Assembly: GCF_001689125.2 (NCBI RefSeq)
Contig: NZ_CP015405.2
Span: 773,001 to 837,000, forward strand
DNA: 64,000 nucleotides
Direction of reading: 5' to 3'
From: Blautia pseudococcoides
Lineage (GTDB): Bacteria > Bacillota > Clostridia > Lachnospirales > Lachnospiraceae
Of the stretch, positions 9,217 through 17,003 are shown piece after piece (positions within the stretch are counted from its first letter, which is position 1; each line of letters opens with the position of its first letter). Position numbers and translations under genes: made by a program. Below the pieces are notes generated by a model. The model was not told where the DNA came from and did no database searches. It saw only the letters and a program-made list of their open reading frames with translations.

Positions 9217-9264
9217 CAGTTAGGTATCTGAACGGTTACCATTACGAGTAAGGAGCAGGCAGAT

Positions 9265-11022
9265 ATGTCCAGATTAAAGGATTTATTCAAGAAGACTACT
9301 AATGTGCAGGAGCCGGAGACTGAGGAGAGCAAAGTGTCCGGGGAAGAGACGTCCGGCAGTGAAAATACACCCTCCGTTCCGGAAGGTTTATGGGTGAAAT
9401 GCCCGAAGTGCGGAGAACTTCTATACAAGGAAGACGTTGTAAAAAATGATTTTGTATGTCCCAAATGCAAGGGGTATTTCCGGATCAAGGCTAAGACCAG
9501 AATCCGCCTGGTGGCGGATAAGGGGTCTTTTAAAGAATGGTGTACAGGGCTTCATGCCTTTAATCCCCTGGACTATCCGGAGTATGAGGAGAAAATCGCA
9601 AAACAGCAGGAAAAGACCCATCTGGAGGAGGCCATCCGCATCGGAGAGGCCAGGATTGACGGCACCAGGGTTGTGCTGGGAGTCTGTGACGCCCGTTTTC
9701 TCATGGGGAGCATGGGATATGTGGTGGGAGAAAAGATCACCCGTTCTTTTGAGCAGGCCACAGAGGAAAAGCTGCCGGTCATCCTGTTTTGCTGTTCCGG
9801 CGGGGCCAGAATGCAGGAGGGTATGGTATCTCTGATGCAGATGGCGAAGACATCCGCTGCCATCAAAAGGCACAGCGAGGCAGGTCTTCTCTATATTCCG
9901 GTGCTCACAGACCCGACGACAGGGGGCGTTACAGCCAGCTTTGCCATGCTGGGTGATATGATCCTGGCCGAACCGGGAGCCTTGATCGGTTTTGCAGGCC
10001 CAAGGGTTATTGCGCAGACCATTGGGCAGAAGCTGCCGGAAGGGTTCCAGAAAGCGGAATTTCTGGTGGAGCACGGTATTATTGATGGGATCGTGACCAG
10101 AAATCTGTTAAAAAAGACGCTGTCCGGTCTTGTTAAATTTCATGAGAGAAAGAACGGTTACTGCCAGTTCACCAGGATCACCCTGCCGGAAGCAGCAGGG
10201 GAAGAGGAGAAAAGGCGCAGGCACAGAAATAAGGAAAAGCATATGACTGCCTGGGAGCGCGTGGAGACTGCAAGGGACTCCAAACGTCCCACCAGTCTGG
10301 ATTATATAGAAACTATTTTTGAAGAGTTTATGGAACTGCACGGAGACCGGGCATTTCGGGATGACGGCGCCATTGTGGGAGGTCTGGCAGTGCTGGACGG
10401 GCAGCCGGTAACAGTGATCGGTGTACAGAAGGGGAGAAACACCAAGGATAATATTCTGAGAAACTTTGGTATGCCGTCCCCGGAAGGATACAGAAAAGCA
10501 CTGCGTCTTATGAAACAGGCAGAAAAATTTAACCGCCCTATCATTAATTTTATTGACACGCCGGGGGCGTTCTGCGGAATTGAGGCGGAGGAGAGAGGGC
10601 AGGGGGAGGCCATCGCCAGAAACCTGCTGGAAATGTCTGCTTTGAAAGTACCGGTGCTGAGTATTGTCATCGGCGAAGGCGGAAGCGGCGGTGCGCTGGC
10701 TCTGGGGGTAGGCAATGAAGTCTGGATGATGGAAAATGCCACATATTCCGTTCTCTCACCGGAGGGATTTGCATCCATTCTCTGGAAGGACAGCAAGAGA
10801 GCAAAAGAAGCGGCAGAGGTCATGAAGATCACAGCCAGAGATTTGAAGGATTTGGGGATCATTGAGCATGTGATCATGGAGGATACGCCTGCCTGCGCGC
10901 AGAATCTGCCTCAGATCGCAGAGGATATGAAGAACCGGATGCACCAGTTCCTTACAGAGATGGAAGGAAAGACACCGGAAGAGCTGGCAGCCCTCCGGTA
11001 CGAGAGATTCAGAAAAATGTGA
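9265..11022 (+). CDS. accDA: Acetyl-CoA carboxylase carboxyltransferase, fused beta and alpha subunits
   Basis: 585 aa. Residues ~1-300 are AccD, with a zinc ribbon formed by C46, C49, C65 and C68. Residues ~327-585 are AccA ([47 protein letters not shown]). The fusion is read through without a stop; linker residues ~310-326 are highly basic ([13 protein letters not shown]). Fused beta/alpha proteins are known in some Firmicutes. An in-frame ATG at 10243, preceded by AAGGA at a workable spacing, lies exactly where a free-standing AccA would start, so a separate alpha chain might also be made (inference). Confidence 0.94.
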   Translation: MSRLKDLFKKTTNVQEPETEESKVSGEETSGSENTPSVPEGLWVKCPKCGELLYKEDVVKNDFVCPKCKGYFRIKAKTRIRLVADKGSFKEWCTGLHAFNPLDYPEYEEKIAKQQEKTHLEEAIRIGEARIDGTRVVLGVCDARFLMGSMGYVVGEKITRSFEQATEEKLPVILFCCSGGARMQEGMVSLMQMAKTSAAIKRHSEAGLLYIPVLTDPTTGGVTASFAMLGDMILAEPGALIGFAGPRVIAQTIGQKLPEGFQKAEFLVEHGIIDGIVTRNLLKKTLSGLVKFHERKNGYCQFTRITLPEAAGEEEKRRRHRNKEKHMTAWERVETARDSKRPTSLDYIETIFEEFMELHGDRAFRDDGAIVGGLAVLDGQPVTVIGVQKGRNTKDNILRNFGMPSPEGYRKALRLMKQAEKFNRPIINFIDTPGAFCGIEAEERGQGEAIARNLLEMSALKVPVLSIVIGEGGSGGALALGVGNEVWMMENATYSVLSPEGFASILWKDSKRAKEAAEVMKITARDLKDLGIIEHVIMEDTPACAQNLPQIAEDMKNRMHQFLTEMEGKTPEELAALRYERFRKM

Positions 11023-11040
11023 GCCAGAAAGAGTTAGAAT

Positions 11041-12090
11041 ATGAGGAAACCATTAGTTATAGGTGATTTGACAGCTAAAATCCCTGTGATACAGGGCGGC
11101 ATGGGAGTGGGCATCAGCCTTTCCGGCCTGGCGGGCAGTGTGGCTGCCTGCGGCGGTGTGGGTGTGATATCCACTGCACAGATTGGATGGCGGGAGCCGG
11201 ATTTTGGAAAACGCCCTTTTGAGGCAAATTACAGGGCCATAGAAAAGGAGATCAGAAAAGCCAGGGAAATTGCAAAAGGCGGTATCATTGGCGTGAACAT
11301 TATGGTAGCCACCCAGAGATATGAGGAATATGTGAAGACAGCAGTGAAGGCAGGGGTGGATCTGATCATCTCAGGAGCCGGACTGCCCATAGACCTTCCC
11401 AAATATGTGGAGGGTACCAAAACAAAGATTGCCCCTATTGTGTCCTCCCTGAAATCCCTGAATGTCATCTGCCGTATGTGGGACAGAAAATATAAGAAAG
11501 CACCGGACCTGGTTGTCATCGAGGGTCCAAAAGCAGGCGGCCATCTGGGATTTTCCAGGGAAGAGCTGGATACCTTCACCGATGAATCCTATGATAAAGT
11601 GATCCTTTCTATTATAGAGAAGGTGAAAGAATACGGGGAAACATGCAGCAAAAAGATTCCTGTGGTCGTAGCGGGCGGCATATATGACAGGGCGCATATG
11701 GACCATGCACTTTCGCTGGGCGCGGACGGGGTACAGATGGGAACCCGCTTTGTGACCACCAAAGAGTGTGATGCAGCGCCGGAATACAAGGAGGCATATC
11801 TGAACGCACAGAAAGAGGATATCTGTATTGTACAGAGTCCTGTGGGAATGCCGGGAAGAGCTATCAAAAATCCTTTTATGGACAGGGTGAAGACTGAGAA
11901 ATGCAGGATTGAACACTGTTACCACTGTATTGTTACCTGCAAACCAGCAGAGATACCATACTGTATCACGCAGGCTTTGGTCAATGCAGCGAAGGGACGG
12001 GTGGAGGACGCACTTTTGTTCTGCGGTTCCAATGCATACCGTTCCCATGAAATAGAGACAGTGGAAGAGATTATGGAAGAACTTAGCTGA
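11041..12090 (+). CDS. FabK/nitronate monooxygenase-family flavin oxidoreductase, Cys-rich C-terminus
   Basis: 349 aa TIM-barrel FMN enzyme. It begins with the family motif PVIQGGMGVGISLSGLAGSVAACGGVG and carries GVNIMVA, EGPKAGGHLGF, VVAGGIYD and GADGVQMGTRFV. It is the last gene of the fab operon and the only candidate here for enoyl-ACP reductase (FabK role), but the same superfamily includes nitronate monooxygenases. Unlike pneumococcal FabK, it has five closely spaced cysteines near residues 285-306 (C-x4-C-x2-C-x3-C-x7-C), which could bind a metal or Fe-S cluster. Family is confident; exact reaction is not. A GC-rich terminator follows. Confidence 0.8.
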   Translation: MRKPLVIGDLTAKIPVIQGGMGVGISLSGLAGSVAACGGVGVISTAQIGWREPDFGKRPFEANYRAIEKEIRKAREIAKGGIIGVNIMVATQRYEEYVKTAVKAGVDLIISGAGLPIDLPKYVEGTKTKIAPIVSSLKSLNVICRMWDRKYKKAPDLVVIEGPKAGGHLGFSREELDTFTDESYDKVILSIIEKVKEYGETCSKKIPVVVAGGIYDRAHMDHALSLGADGVQMGTRFVTTKECDAAPEYKEAYLNAQKEDICIVQSPVGMPGRAIKNPFMDRVKTEKCRIEHCYHCIVTCKPAEIPYCITQALVNAAKGRVEDALLFCGSNAYRSHEIETVEEIMEELS

Positions 12091-12136
12091 CCACGGTGCA
12101 GATCTGTGTGTTTATGAATTTATGAGAAATAGAAGG

Positions 12137-12177
12137 GGCCCGGCCGATAGCATCGGACCGGGCCTCTAAAAGAGGAT
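12137..12177 (+). terminator. Terminator of the fab/acc operon
   Basis: Strong 12-bp GC-rich stem, GGCCCGGCCGAT pairing with ATCGGACCGGGCC (one bulged A), with a 3-nt loop at 12149..12151. The downstream tract is only moderately T-rich. It lies 46 nt after the operon's last stop and also separates it from the convergent gene ending at 12194. Confidence 0.7.
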
Positions 12178-12193
12178 CTATTTTATGAAGGCT

Positions 12194-12523
12194 TCACATG
12201 TTGACCTTCATCTTGAATTTTTTCTCGTGGTATCTGCTTCCCTGTTCTCTGCCCTCAGTGTGTTCATCTGCCTCTGCAGTGCTTTTTGTACTGTGAAGAG
12301 GATTCAGGTGTGCACTTCCGAATTCTTCTACCATCCAGATGTGGCGGAAGTTCTTTTTCTGCTGAATGGCCTGGCAGAACCGGCCGATCACTAAAATGGT
12401 TTTATCGCGTAACCCCGTTTCTGTTGTGCGTCTGGAAGAACGAAGCCAGTATTCCATCAAAGTCCAACAGACTAACAGGAATCCAGTAGCAAAAATCAAA
12501 GTGATAATCAATCTTTCCAACAT
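12194..12523 (-). CDS. Small single-pass membrane protein, unknown
   Basis: 109 aa. Residues 1-28 form one clear transmembrane segment (LIITLIFATGFLLVCWTLMEYWL). The rest is a hydrophilic, basic tail with no recognised domain. I choose ATG 12523 because AAAGGGG sits 8 nt upstream; a GTG nine bases earlier is the alternative. The gene has its own near-consensus promoter, which supports reality despite no family match. It is convergent with the fab operon and shares no obvious function with its neighbours. Confidence 0.55.
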   Translation of the reverse strand: MLERLIITLIFATGFLLVCWTLMEYWLRSSRRTTETGLRDKTILVIGRFCQAIQQKKNFRHIWMVEEFGSAHLNPLHSTKSTAEADEHTEGREQGSRYHEKKFKMKVNM

Positions 12524-12559
12524 TATGAACACCCCTTTCCACGTTTATTTGTTATCTTT

Positions 12560-12588
12560 ATATTAAATCTTTTAGAAACAATAGTCAA
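12560..12588 (-). promoter_or_regulatory. Promoter of the small membrane protein gene
   Basis: Minus-strand TTGACT (12588..12583), a 17-bp spacer and TAATAT (12565..12560), about 37 bp upstream of the start codon at 12523. Confidence 0.6.
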
Positions 12589-12651
12589 TGATCAAATGGA
12601 AGAAAAATCAAATTTTCTAAATATTTAAGAGTATAAATATATGTAAACAGT

Positions 12652-14538
12652 TTACATCACAGAGGCAGTCACCATCTCACGCCAGATATTATCGCAGACG
12701 GGGGAGAGGGGCTGTCCTTTGTCATCTGTAAGCAGGGGAAGACGCGCTTCCTCCAGTTCCTCTATGCAGGTGATCTTTCCTTCCGCATAATCCGCCATGC
12801 GGGCAGCACAGCTTTTAAGGCGCTCCATCAGACCGCCTAAGCGGATATCCAGGACCTCATAGCCAAAGGCCTTATTTTCCTGAAACCACTGGTCTTTTAA
12901 TGCGTGTTTAAACTGTTCCACCAGCCCGGCAGTTTTGATGCAGATATCCGCAGTCTGCAGAAGCGCGGCTTTGTCCTCCCCGTCATAGGCTGCCTTTGCT
13001 TCAAGTCCAAGGGTGGCTTTTTTTGCCAGCACTTCACTTAGGAGTGCCAGTGTGCGGAACATGCAGGCGTACTCCCCGCCCTTTTGGGCGATCGCCCGGA
13101 GTTCTTCGGCACAGTGTCGGTAATGGGATTTAAAGGACTTCATATCCACATGGCAGTCATAGATACCCATAAGAACATCCTGATACAGCAGATATCTGGC
13201 AGGGGCTGCACTCATCTTTCCTGGCAGCGGATTATCGGGTGTCAGGTTAGGAAGGTCCAGCTTCAGGAAATCCTCCAGCACAGCCCCGGTACACGCCAGG
13301 AAGCGCGGGGCCAGATCACAGTCATTTACCGTCTGCGCATAATTATACTCTGCGAAAAGGGAGAGCACAGGCAGAACGGCAGACTGGGATGCCTCACCGC
13401 CGTCATCTCCCCAGCCGGTTACCAGTACATTGGTTATGCCGTGTTTTTGGCATTGCCTGAGGGCAAGGCGGGAGACCTGCATACTGTGGTTCAGAAGCGG
13501 CGCGTATCCGTTCCATTTCCAGGCACCGCCGGCAAAGCCCACGTTTCCGGCCAGTTCCCTGTGGTATTTCATCATCTGGTCATAGGTCTTTTCATCTCTG
13601 GAATAGTAATCCCAATAGAGAAGTTCCACATTTTGTGGGATTTTCTTTTTGATCTCCTCTGTGATATGAAATTCCTTTCCGTAATATTCTCCGCCGGAGA
13701 TCATTTTGAAAAACATGTCACTCCACATCATGGCAGTATATCCATACTTTTCACAGATTTCAAGGACGCGGTGCAGATGGCGCTCCATGATGTCAATACG
13801 TTCCTCATATCCGAATTGGTTCAGGTAAGCGCCCCGGCCAATCATCTCCGCTTCATCCATCCCAATGTTGATCACACGGCTTTTAAAGGTTTCAGACCAG
13901 GTGCGTATCATAGCTTCGATCAATTTATAGGTATCGTCGCTTCCGCACAGGAGAATATCTCCCGTGTCGTGTACCTGTTTAAAGGCAGGCCAGCGGAAAA
14001 TGGCATTTAAGTGGGCCAATGTCTGGATGCAGGGAACCATTTCAATGCCCAGTGAGGCGGCAAATTCGTCCAGTTCCCGCAGTTCCTGTCTGCTGTACCT
14101 GCCCCGGAAATGGCCGAAGTAAGGATAGCCCTCCACCTGGTAAGTATCCTCTGTGTAGAGCATTAGGCGGTCATATCCCATCAGGGAAAGTTTGACCATG
14201 AGCCGTCTCAGATGATCAGGGCGGCATACCCCATTGCGGGAGCAGTCAGCCATATAGGTGAGATGTTCAAAGACGGGATGTTCTTCCCTGGCAGCACTGG
14301 TGCGGTTTTCCGTTATCCATTCCTTTACAAAACCCAGGCCCCGGAAAAACTCGGAAGTTTTACTGTATGTAATGCTGGCAAAATCCCGGTCCAGGCGGAC
14401 GGACAGGCCGCTGCCGCCTTTTTCTGCAAGTATTTTTACACGGGATCCCCCGGTCATGTTTTCTTCCAGATATTCCACGGCACATACAGCTCCGGGCATC
14501 AGGGACGGGTCTATACATGCAAGGTTAAAAAATTCCAT
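12652..14538 (-). CDS. GH20-family beta-N-acetylhexosaminidase, cytoplasmic
   Basis: 628 aa without signal peptide. The central barrel shows GH20 features: a family-like GYDRLMLYTEDTY strand, the HLN/TLAH region and the catalytic D228-E229 pair in INIGMDEAEMIGRG. GH20 enzymes use substrate-assisted catalysis to release terminal GlcNAc or GalNAc. The C-terminal ~200 residues are a helical extension without a recognised domain. The AAAGGAG ribosome binding site is well placed. It is divergent from a sugar-binding protein gene and belongs to the glycan locus controlled by the two-component system at 16245-18804; the substrate is probably an imported hexosamine-containing oligosaccharide (inference). 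Confidence 0.85.
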   Translation of the reverse strand: MEFFNLACIDPSLMPGAVCAVEYLEENMTGGSRVKILAEKGGSGLSVRLDRDFASITYSKTSEFFRGLGFVKEWITENRTSAAREEHPVFEHLTYMADCSRNGVCRPDHLRRLMVKLSLMGYDRLMLYTEDTYQVEGYPYFGHFRGRYSRQELRELDEFAASLGIEMVPCIQTLAHLNAIFRWPAFKQVHDTGDILLCGSDDTYKLIEAMIRTWSETFKSRVINIGMDEAEMIGRGAYLNQFGYEERIDIMERHLHRVLEICEKYGYTAMMWSDMFFKMISGGEYYGKEFHITEEIKKKIPQNVELLYWDYYSRDEKTYDQMMKYHRELAGNVGFAGGAWKWNGYAPLLNHSMQVSRLALRQCQKHGITNVLVTGWGDDGGEASQSAVLPVLSLFAEYNYAQTVNDCDLAPRFLACTGAVLEDFLKLDLPNLTPDNPLPGKMSAAPARYLLYQDVLMGIYDCHVDMKSFKSHYRHCAEELRAIAQKGGEYACMFRTLALLSEVLAKKATLGLEAKAAYDGEDKAALLQTADICIKTAGLVEQFKHALKDQWFQENKAFGYEVLDIRLGGLMERLKSCAARMADYAEGKITCIEELEEARLPLLTDDKGQPLSPVCDNIWREMVTASVM

Positions 14539-14844
14539 ATGCAGTCTCCTTTTCGTGATTCATCGTAATAGAAAACCTGCGAAGCGTAGTTTTTATTATT
14601 CGCAGTGCTCTTTCATTGTAAAGGAGTTTCAGGCAGGAGTCAACGAAAGAATCTGCAAAATCAGGAACGATATAACAAATGTGTACAAGGCCGGATAGGG
14701 GATACTGGACAAAATATACAAGGATGGCGTACATTATAGGAAAAATGAGTTAAAAAATGACAAAAACAAGGAAAGAACACACATGGTATAAATACAGGGG
14801 GATTGCTATACTTTAACTATCAAATCCAAGGGAGGTATTCCTAA
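14539..14844. promoter_or_regulatory. Divergent control region between the GH20 and sugar-binding protein genes
   Basis: About 306 bp without a gene. Two direct repeats, GTGTACAAGG (14681..14690) and ATATACAAGG (14714..14723), lie exactly 33 bp apart, about three helical turns, as expected for an AraC-type dimer site. A weak promoter for the sugar-binding gene is possible: TGGTAT (14784..14789), 17 bp, TATACT (14807..14812). A poor -35 with upstream repeats fits an activated promoter. The YesN-type regulator encoded nearby is the natural candidate. Confidence 0.4.
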
Positions 14845-14864
14845 ATGAAAAAGAAATTGGCAGT

Positions 14865-16178
14865 ATGTTTGTTATGTGGGTTATGTCGGCAGCCATGCTG
14901 ACAGGATGCGGGGGCAGTGGTGATTCCGGCAGCAAAGAGGCAGAAGCGGATGGTTCCGGGAAGAAATCAGACACCACGCTGACGATCATGGCCAGCCAGG
15001 ACTGGGTCTATGACGCGGAGATGGAGCTGGGGCAGAAGTTCGAGGAGGAGACAGGAATCAAGGTGGATTATCAGATCGTTCCCTCAGACCAGTATTATAA
15101 TCTGCTGATGACAAAACTGAACAGCGGTGAAGGCCCCGATATTTTCGGCGGTCAGTCAGGAAGTTATGACCTGGTATCTCAGTACAGCATCGAGAAAAAT
15201 GCAGTGGAGCTCTCGGGTGAGCCGTGGGTTGCCAATTATGATGAGTTCGCGAAAGAGCAGACAAGTGTGGGCGGAAAGCTTTACGGAGCTACATATTTTG
15301 ATACCACGACAGATTTTTATGTTGTGTATAACAAGAAGATATTTGAAGAAAATGGTTTAAAAGAGCCAACAACTTTTGCTGAATTTGAGAGCATCTGCCA
15401 GACACTTCTGGACAAAGGCATCACACCGTTTTATGAGTGTGCGGGTGACGGGTGGCACCATGTTATGTGGTTCTGTGAAATCGGCGGCAAATACGAAGAT
15501 CTGCTTCCCGGTATTACAGACAAGCTGAACAATAATGAGACAAAGTTTGCAGATGTGGAAGAGTTTAAGATTGTTTTGGACCAGGTAAAAGAACTGGCTG
15601 ACAAGGGATATTTCGGAGATAACTATCTGTCTGACGAGTATGCAGACCTGCCTGTGGCGCTGGGCGCCGGCGAATTTGCCATGAGTATGGCAAAACCAGG
15701 AACCATCGCCGAGATAGCGGCAGCTTCTGACGGTGCCTACACAGAGGATGATTTCGGTATGTTCCTGATTCCAACCCTGGACAATGACGTACTGAATGTA
15801 CATCCCTGCGGACCGTCCCGGTTCATTTATTCCGGATCTAAACATGTGGACGAGGCAAAACAGTATCTGGAATATATCACGAAGAAAGAAAGCGTGCAGC
15901 ACATGATCGACAAGGAGGCAAAGGTGGAGAATCTCCCCTATGAACTGGGACAGACTCCGGCTTACAGTGCTTATACCCAGGAATTTCTGGATTCCTTTGA
16001 AAAGCAGGGTGTGGTATTCCAGGATGTCATAAAATATTTGAACCCTCAGTGGGGCGATATCGGACAGGATATGGTATCCATGTTTATCGGGGATATGACG
16101 TCAGAGGAAGTTCTGCAGGCAATCGACTCCAGACGTGAGACGCAGGCTAAGGCAGCCGGAGATGAAGCCTGGAATTAA
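14865..16178 (+). CDS. Sugar ABC transporter substrate-binding lipoprotein, signal peptide frameshifted
   Basis: 437 aa from ATG 14865. The lipobox is MLTGC with Cys15, then a Gly/Ser linker and an extracellular solute-binding domain (ITIMASQDWVYDAEMELGQKF, DIFGGQSG, YYVVYNKKIFEENGL-like region). It captures oligosaccharides for the permeases at 18970 and 19842. The best-placed start, ATG 14845 behind GGGAGG, encodes MKKKLAV but is in another frame and stops after 18 codons. One extra base would join it to the lipobox frame and give a perfect lipoprotein signal. Either a sequencing indel in the A5 run or a real disruption is present. Confidence 0.85.
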   Translation: MFVMWVMSAAMLTGCGGSGDSGSKEAEADGSGKKSDTTLTIMASQDWVYDAEMELGQKFEEETGIKVDYQIVPSDQYYNLLMTKLNSGEGPDIFGGQSGSYDLVSQYSIEKNAVELSGEPWVANYDEFAKEQTSVGGKLYGATYFDTTTDFYVVYNKKIFEENGLKEPTTFAEFESICQTLLDKGITPFYECAGDGWHHVMWFCEIGGKYEDLLPGITDKLNNNETKFADVEEFKIVLDQVKELADKGYFGDNYLSDEYADLPVALGAGEFAMSMAKPGTIAEIAAASDGAYTEDDFGMFLIPTLDNDVLNVHPCGPSRFIYSGSKHVDEAKQYLEYITKKESVQHMIDKEAKVENLPYELGQTPAYSAYTQEFLDSFEKQGVVFQDVIKYLNPQWGDIGQDMVSMFIGDMTSEEVLQAIDSRRETQAKAAGDEAWN

Positions 16179-16195
16179 AAAACAATAAGACAAAT

Positions 16196-16243
16196 AAAAA
16201 AGTGCACCGCCAAATGGAAACTACTTTGGCGGTGCACTTTTTT
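16196..16243. terminator. Bidirectional terminator between the binding-protein gene and the response regulator gene
   Basis: Perfect 19-bp stem, AAAAAAGTGCACCGCCAAA pairing with TTTGGCGGTGCACTTTTTT, with a 10-nt loop. T-runs are present in both directions. It serves the plus-strand binding protein gene and the minus-strand regulator, whose stop codon starts at 16245..16247. Confidence 0.9.
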
Positions 16244-16244
16244 G

Positions 16245-17003
16245 CTAATGCTCCTCAGACTGGCTGCGGAAGGCAGAGGGGCTGGTCCCGGTTGTCTTGC
16301 GGAAGGTTTTGCTGAAATGGAACTGGTCGGGATAGCCTGCCTTTTCCCCTACCTCCCGGATAGTCAGGTCTGTGTTCAGCAGAAGATCCCTGGCCTGATG
16401 GATGCGTATGTCCGTGAGATATTTCAAAGGGGTGCAGCCTTTGTATTTATTGAACAGTTTTGTCAGGTAGGCGGAACTGAAGCCAAGCTTCTGGGAGAAG
16501 ATGCTGAAATCCACATCATCCATATAGTGCTCCTTTAGATACAGCGAGGCGTATTCCACCACCTGGGCGGCATTCTGCCCTGTGAGGGAAGTGTCCTCCT
16601 CCAGCTCATAAGTCTTTTCCAGTTCCAGTTTTACCTTGCTCAGTGTATTTTCCAGCTGGTCTGCAGCCACTGGTTTCAGAAGGTAATCTATGACGCCCTG
16701 GGAGAGAGCTTCTTTTGCGTATTCAAATTCCGCGTAGCCGGACAGGATGACTGTCTTGATACTTGGATATTTCAGATGGATCTCCTTGGCTAACTGCAGG
16801 CCGTCCATGACCGGCATGCGGATATCTGTGATGACCAGATGGATATTTTCCTTTTCCAGCCGTTTCAGTGCATCCTGGCCGTTGGTGGTCTGACAGGCAG
16901 CATGGAACCCCATATCCAGCTTCTCGATATGGCGCGCCAGGCTTTGCATGAGCAGAATCTCATCCTCCACCAGCATAATATTAAAATGAGATATTTTAAT
17001 CAT
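16245..17003 (-). CDS. YesN-type response regulator with AraC DNA-binding domain
   Basis: 252 aa. The receiver domain is ~residues 8-125, with acidic E13-D14, phosphoacceptor D60 (VITDIRMPVMDG) and the KPV lysine. The C-terminal ~100 residues are an AraC/XylS double helix-turn-helix ending with GYPDQFHFSKTFRKTTGTSPSAFR. It overlaps the upstream kinase gene by 8 bp and has its own AGGAGG site. YesM/YesN pairs usually sense extracellular or imported oligosaccharides and activate adjacent transporter and hydrolase genes, which fits this locus. Confidence 0.93.
   Translation of the reverse strand: MIKISHFNIMLVEDEILLMQSLARHIEKLDMGFHAACQTTNGQDALKRLEKENIHLVITDIRMPVMDGLQLAKEIHLKYPSIKTVILSGYAEFEYAKEALSQGVIDYLLKPVAADQLENTLSKVKLELEKTYELEEDTSLTGQNAAQVVEYASLYLKEHYMDDVDFSIFSQKLGFSSAYLTKLFNKYKGCTPLKYLTDIRIHQARDLLLNTDLTIREVGEKAGYPDQFHFSKTFRKTTGTSPSAFRSQSEEH

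Noticed and set aside
12185..12566. Plus-strand ORFs over the small membrane protein gene
   Set aside because: They lack ribosome binding sites, while the minus-strand frame has a promoter, a ribosome binding site and a clean membrane segment.
12641..12657. Perfect dyad ATGTAAAC-A-GTTTACAT overlapping the GH20 stop codon
   Set aside because: It looks like an operator but sits at the 3' end of the gene, with no promoter that it could control. It may be a small 3' hairpin or chance.
14845..14870. Programmed -1 frameshift to explain the binding-protein signal peptide
   Set aside because: The bases after ATG give G-AAA-AAG rather than a standard A-AAA-AAG slippery heptamer in frame, and there is no obvious stimulatory hairpin. 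An indel is simpler.
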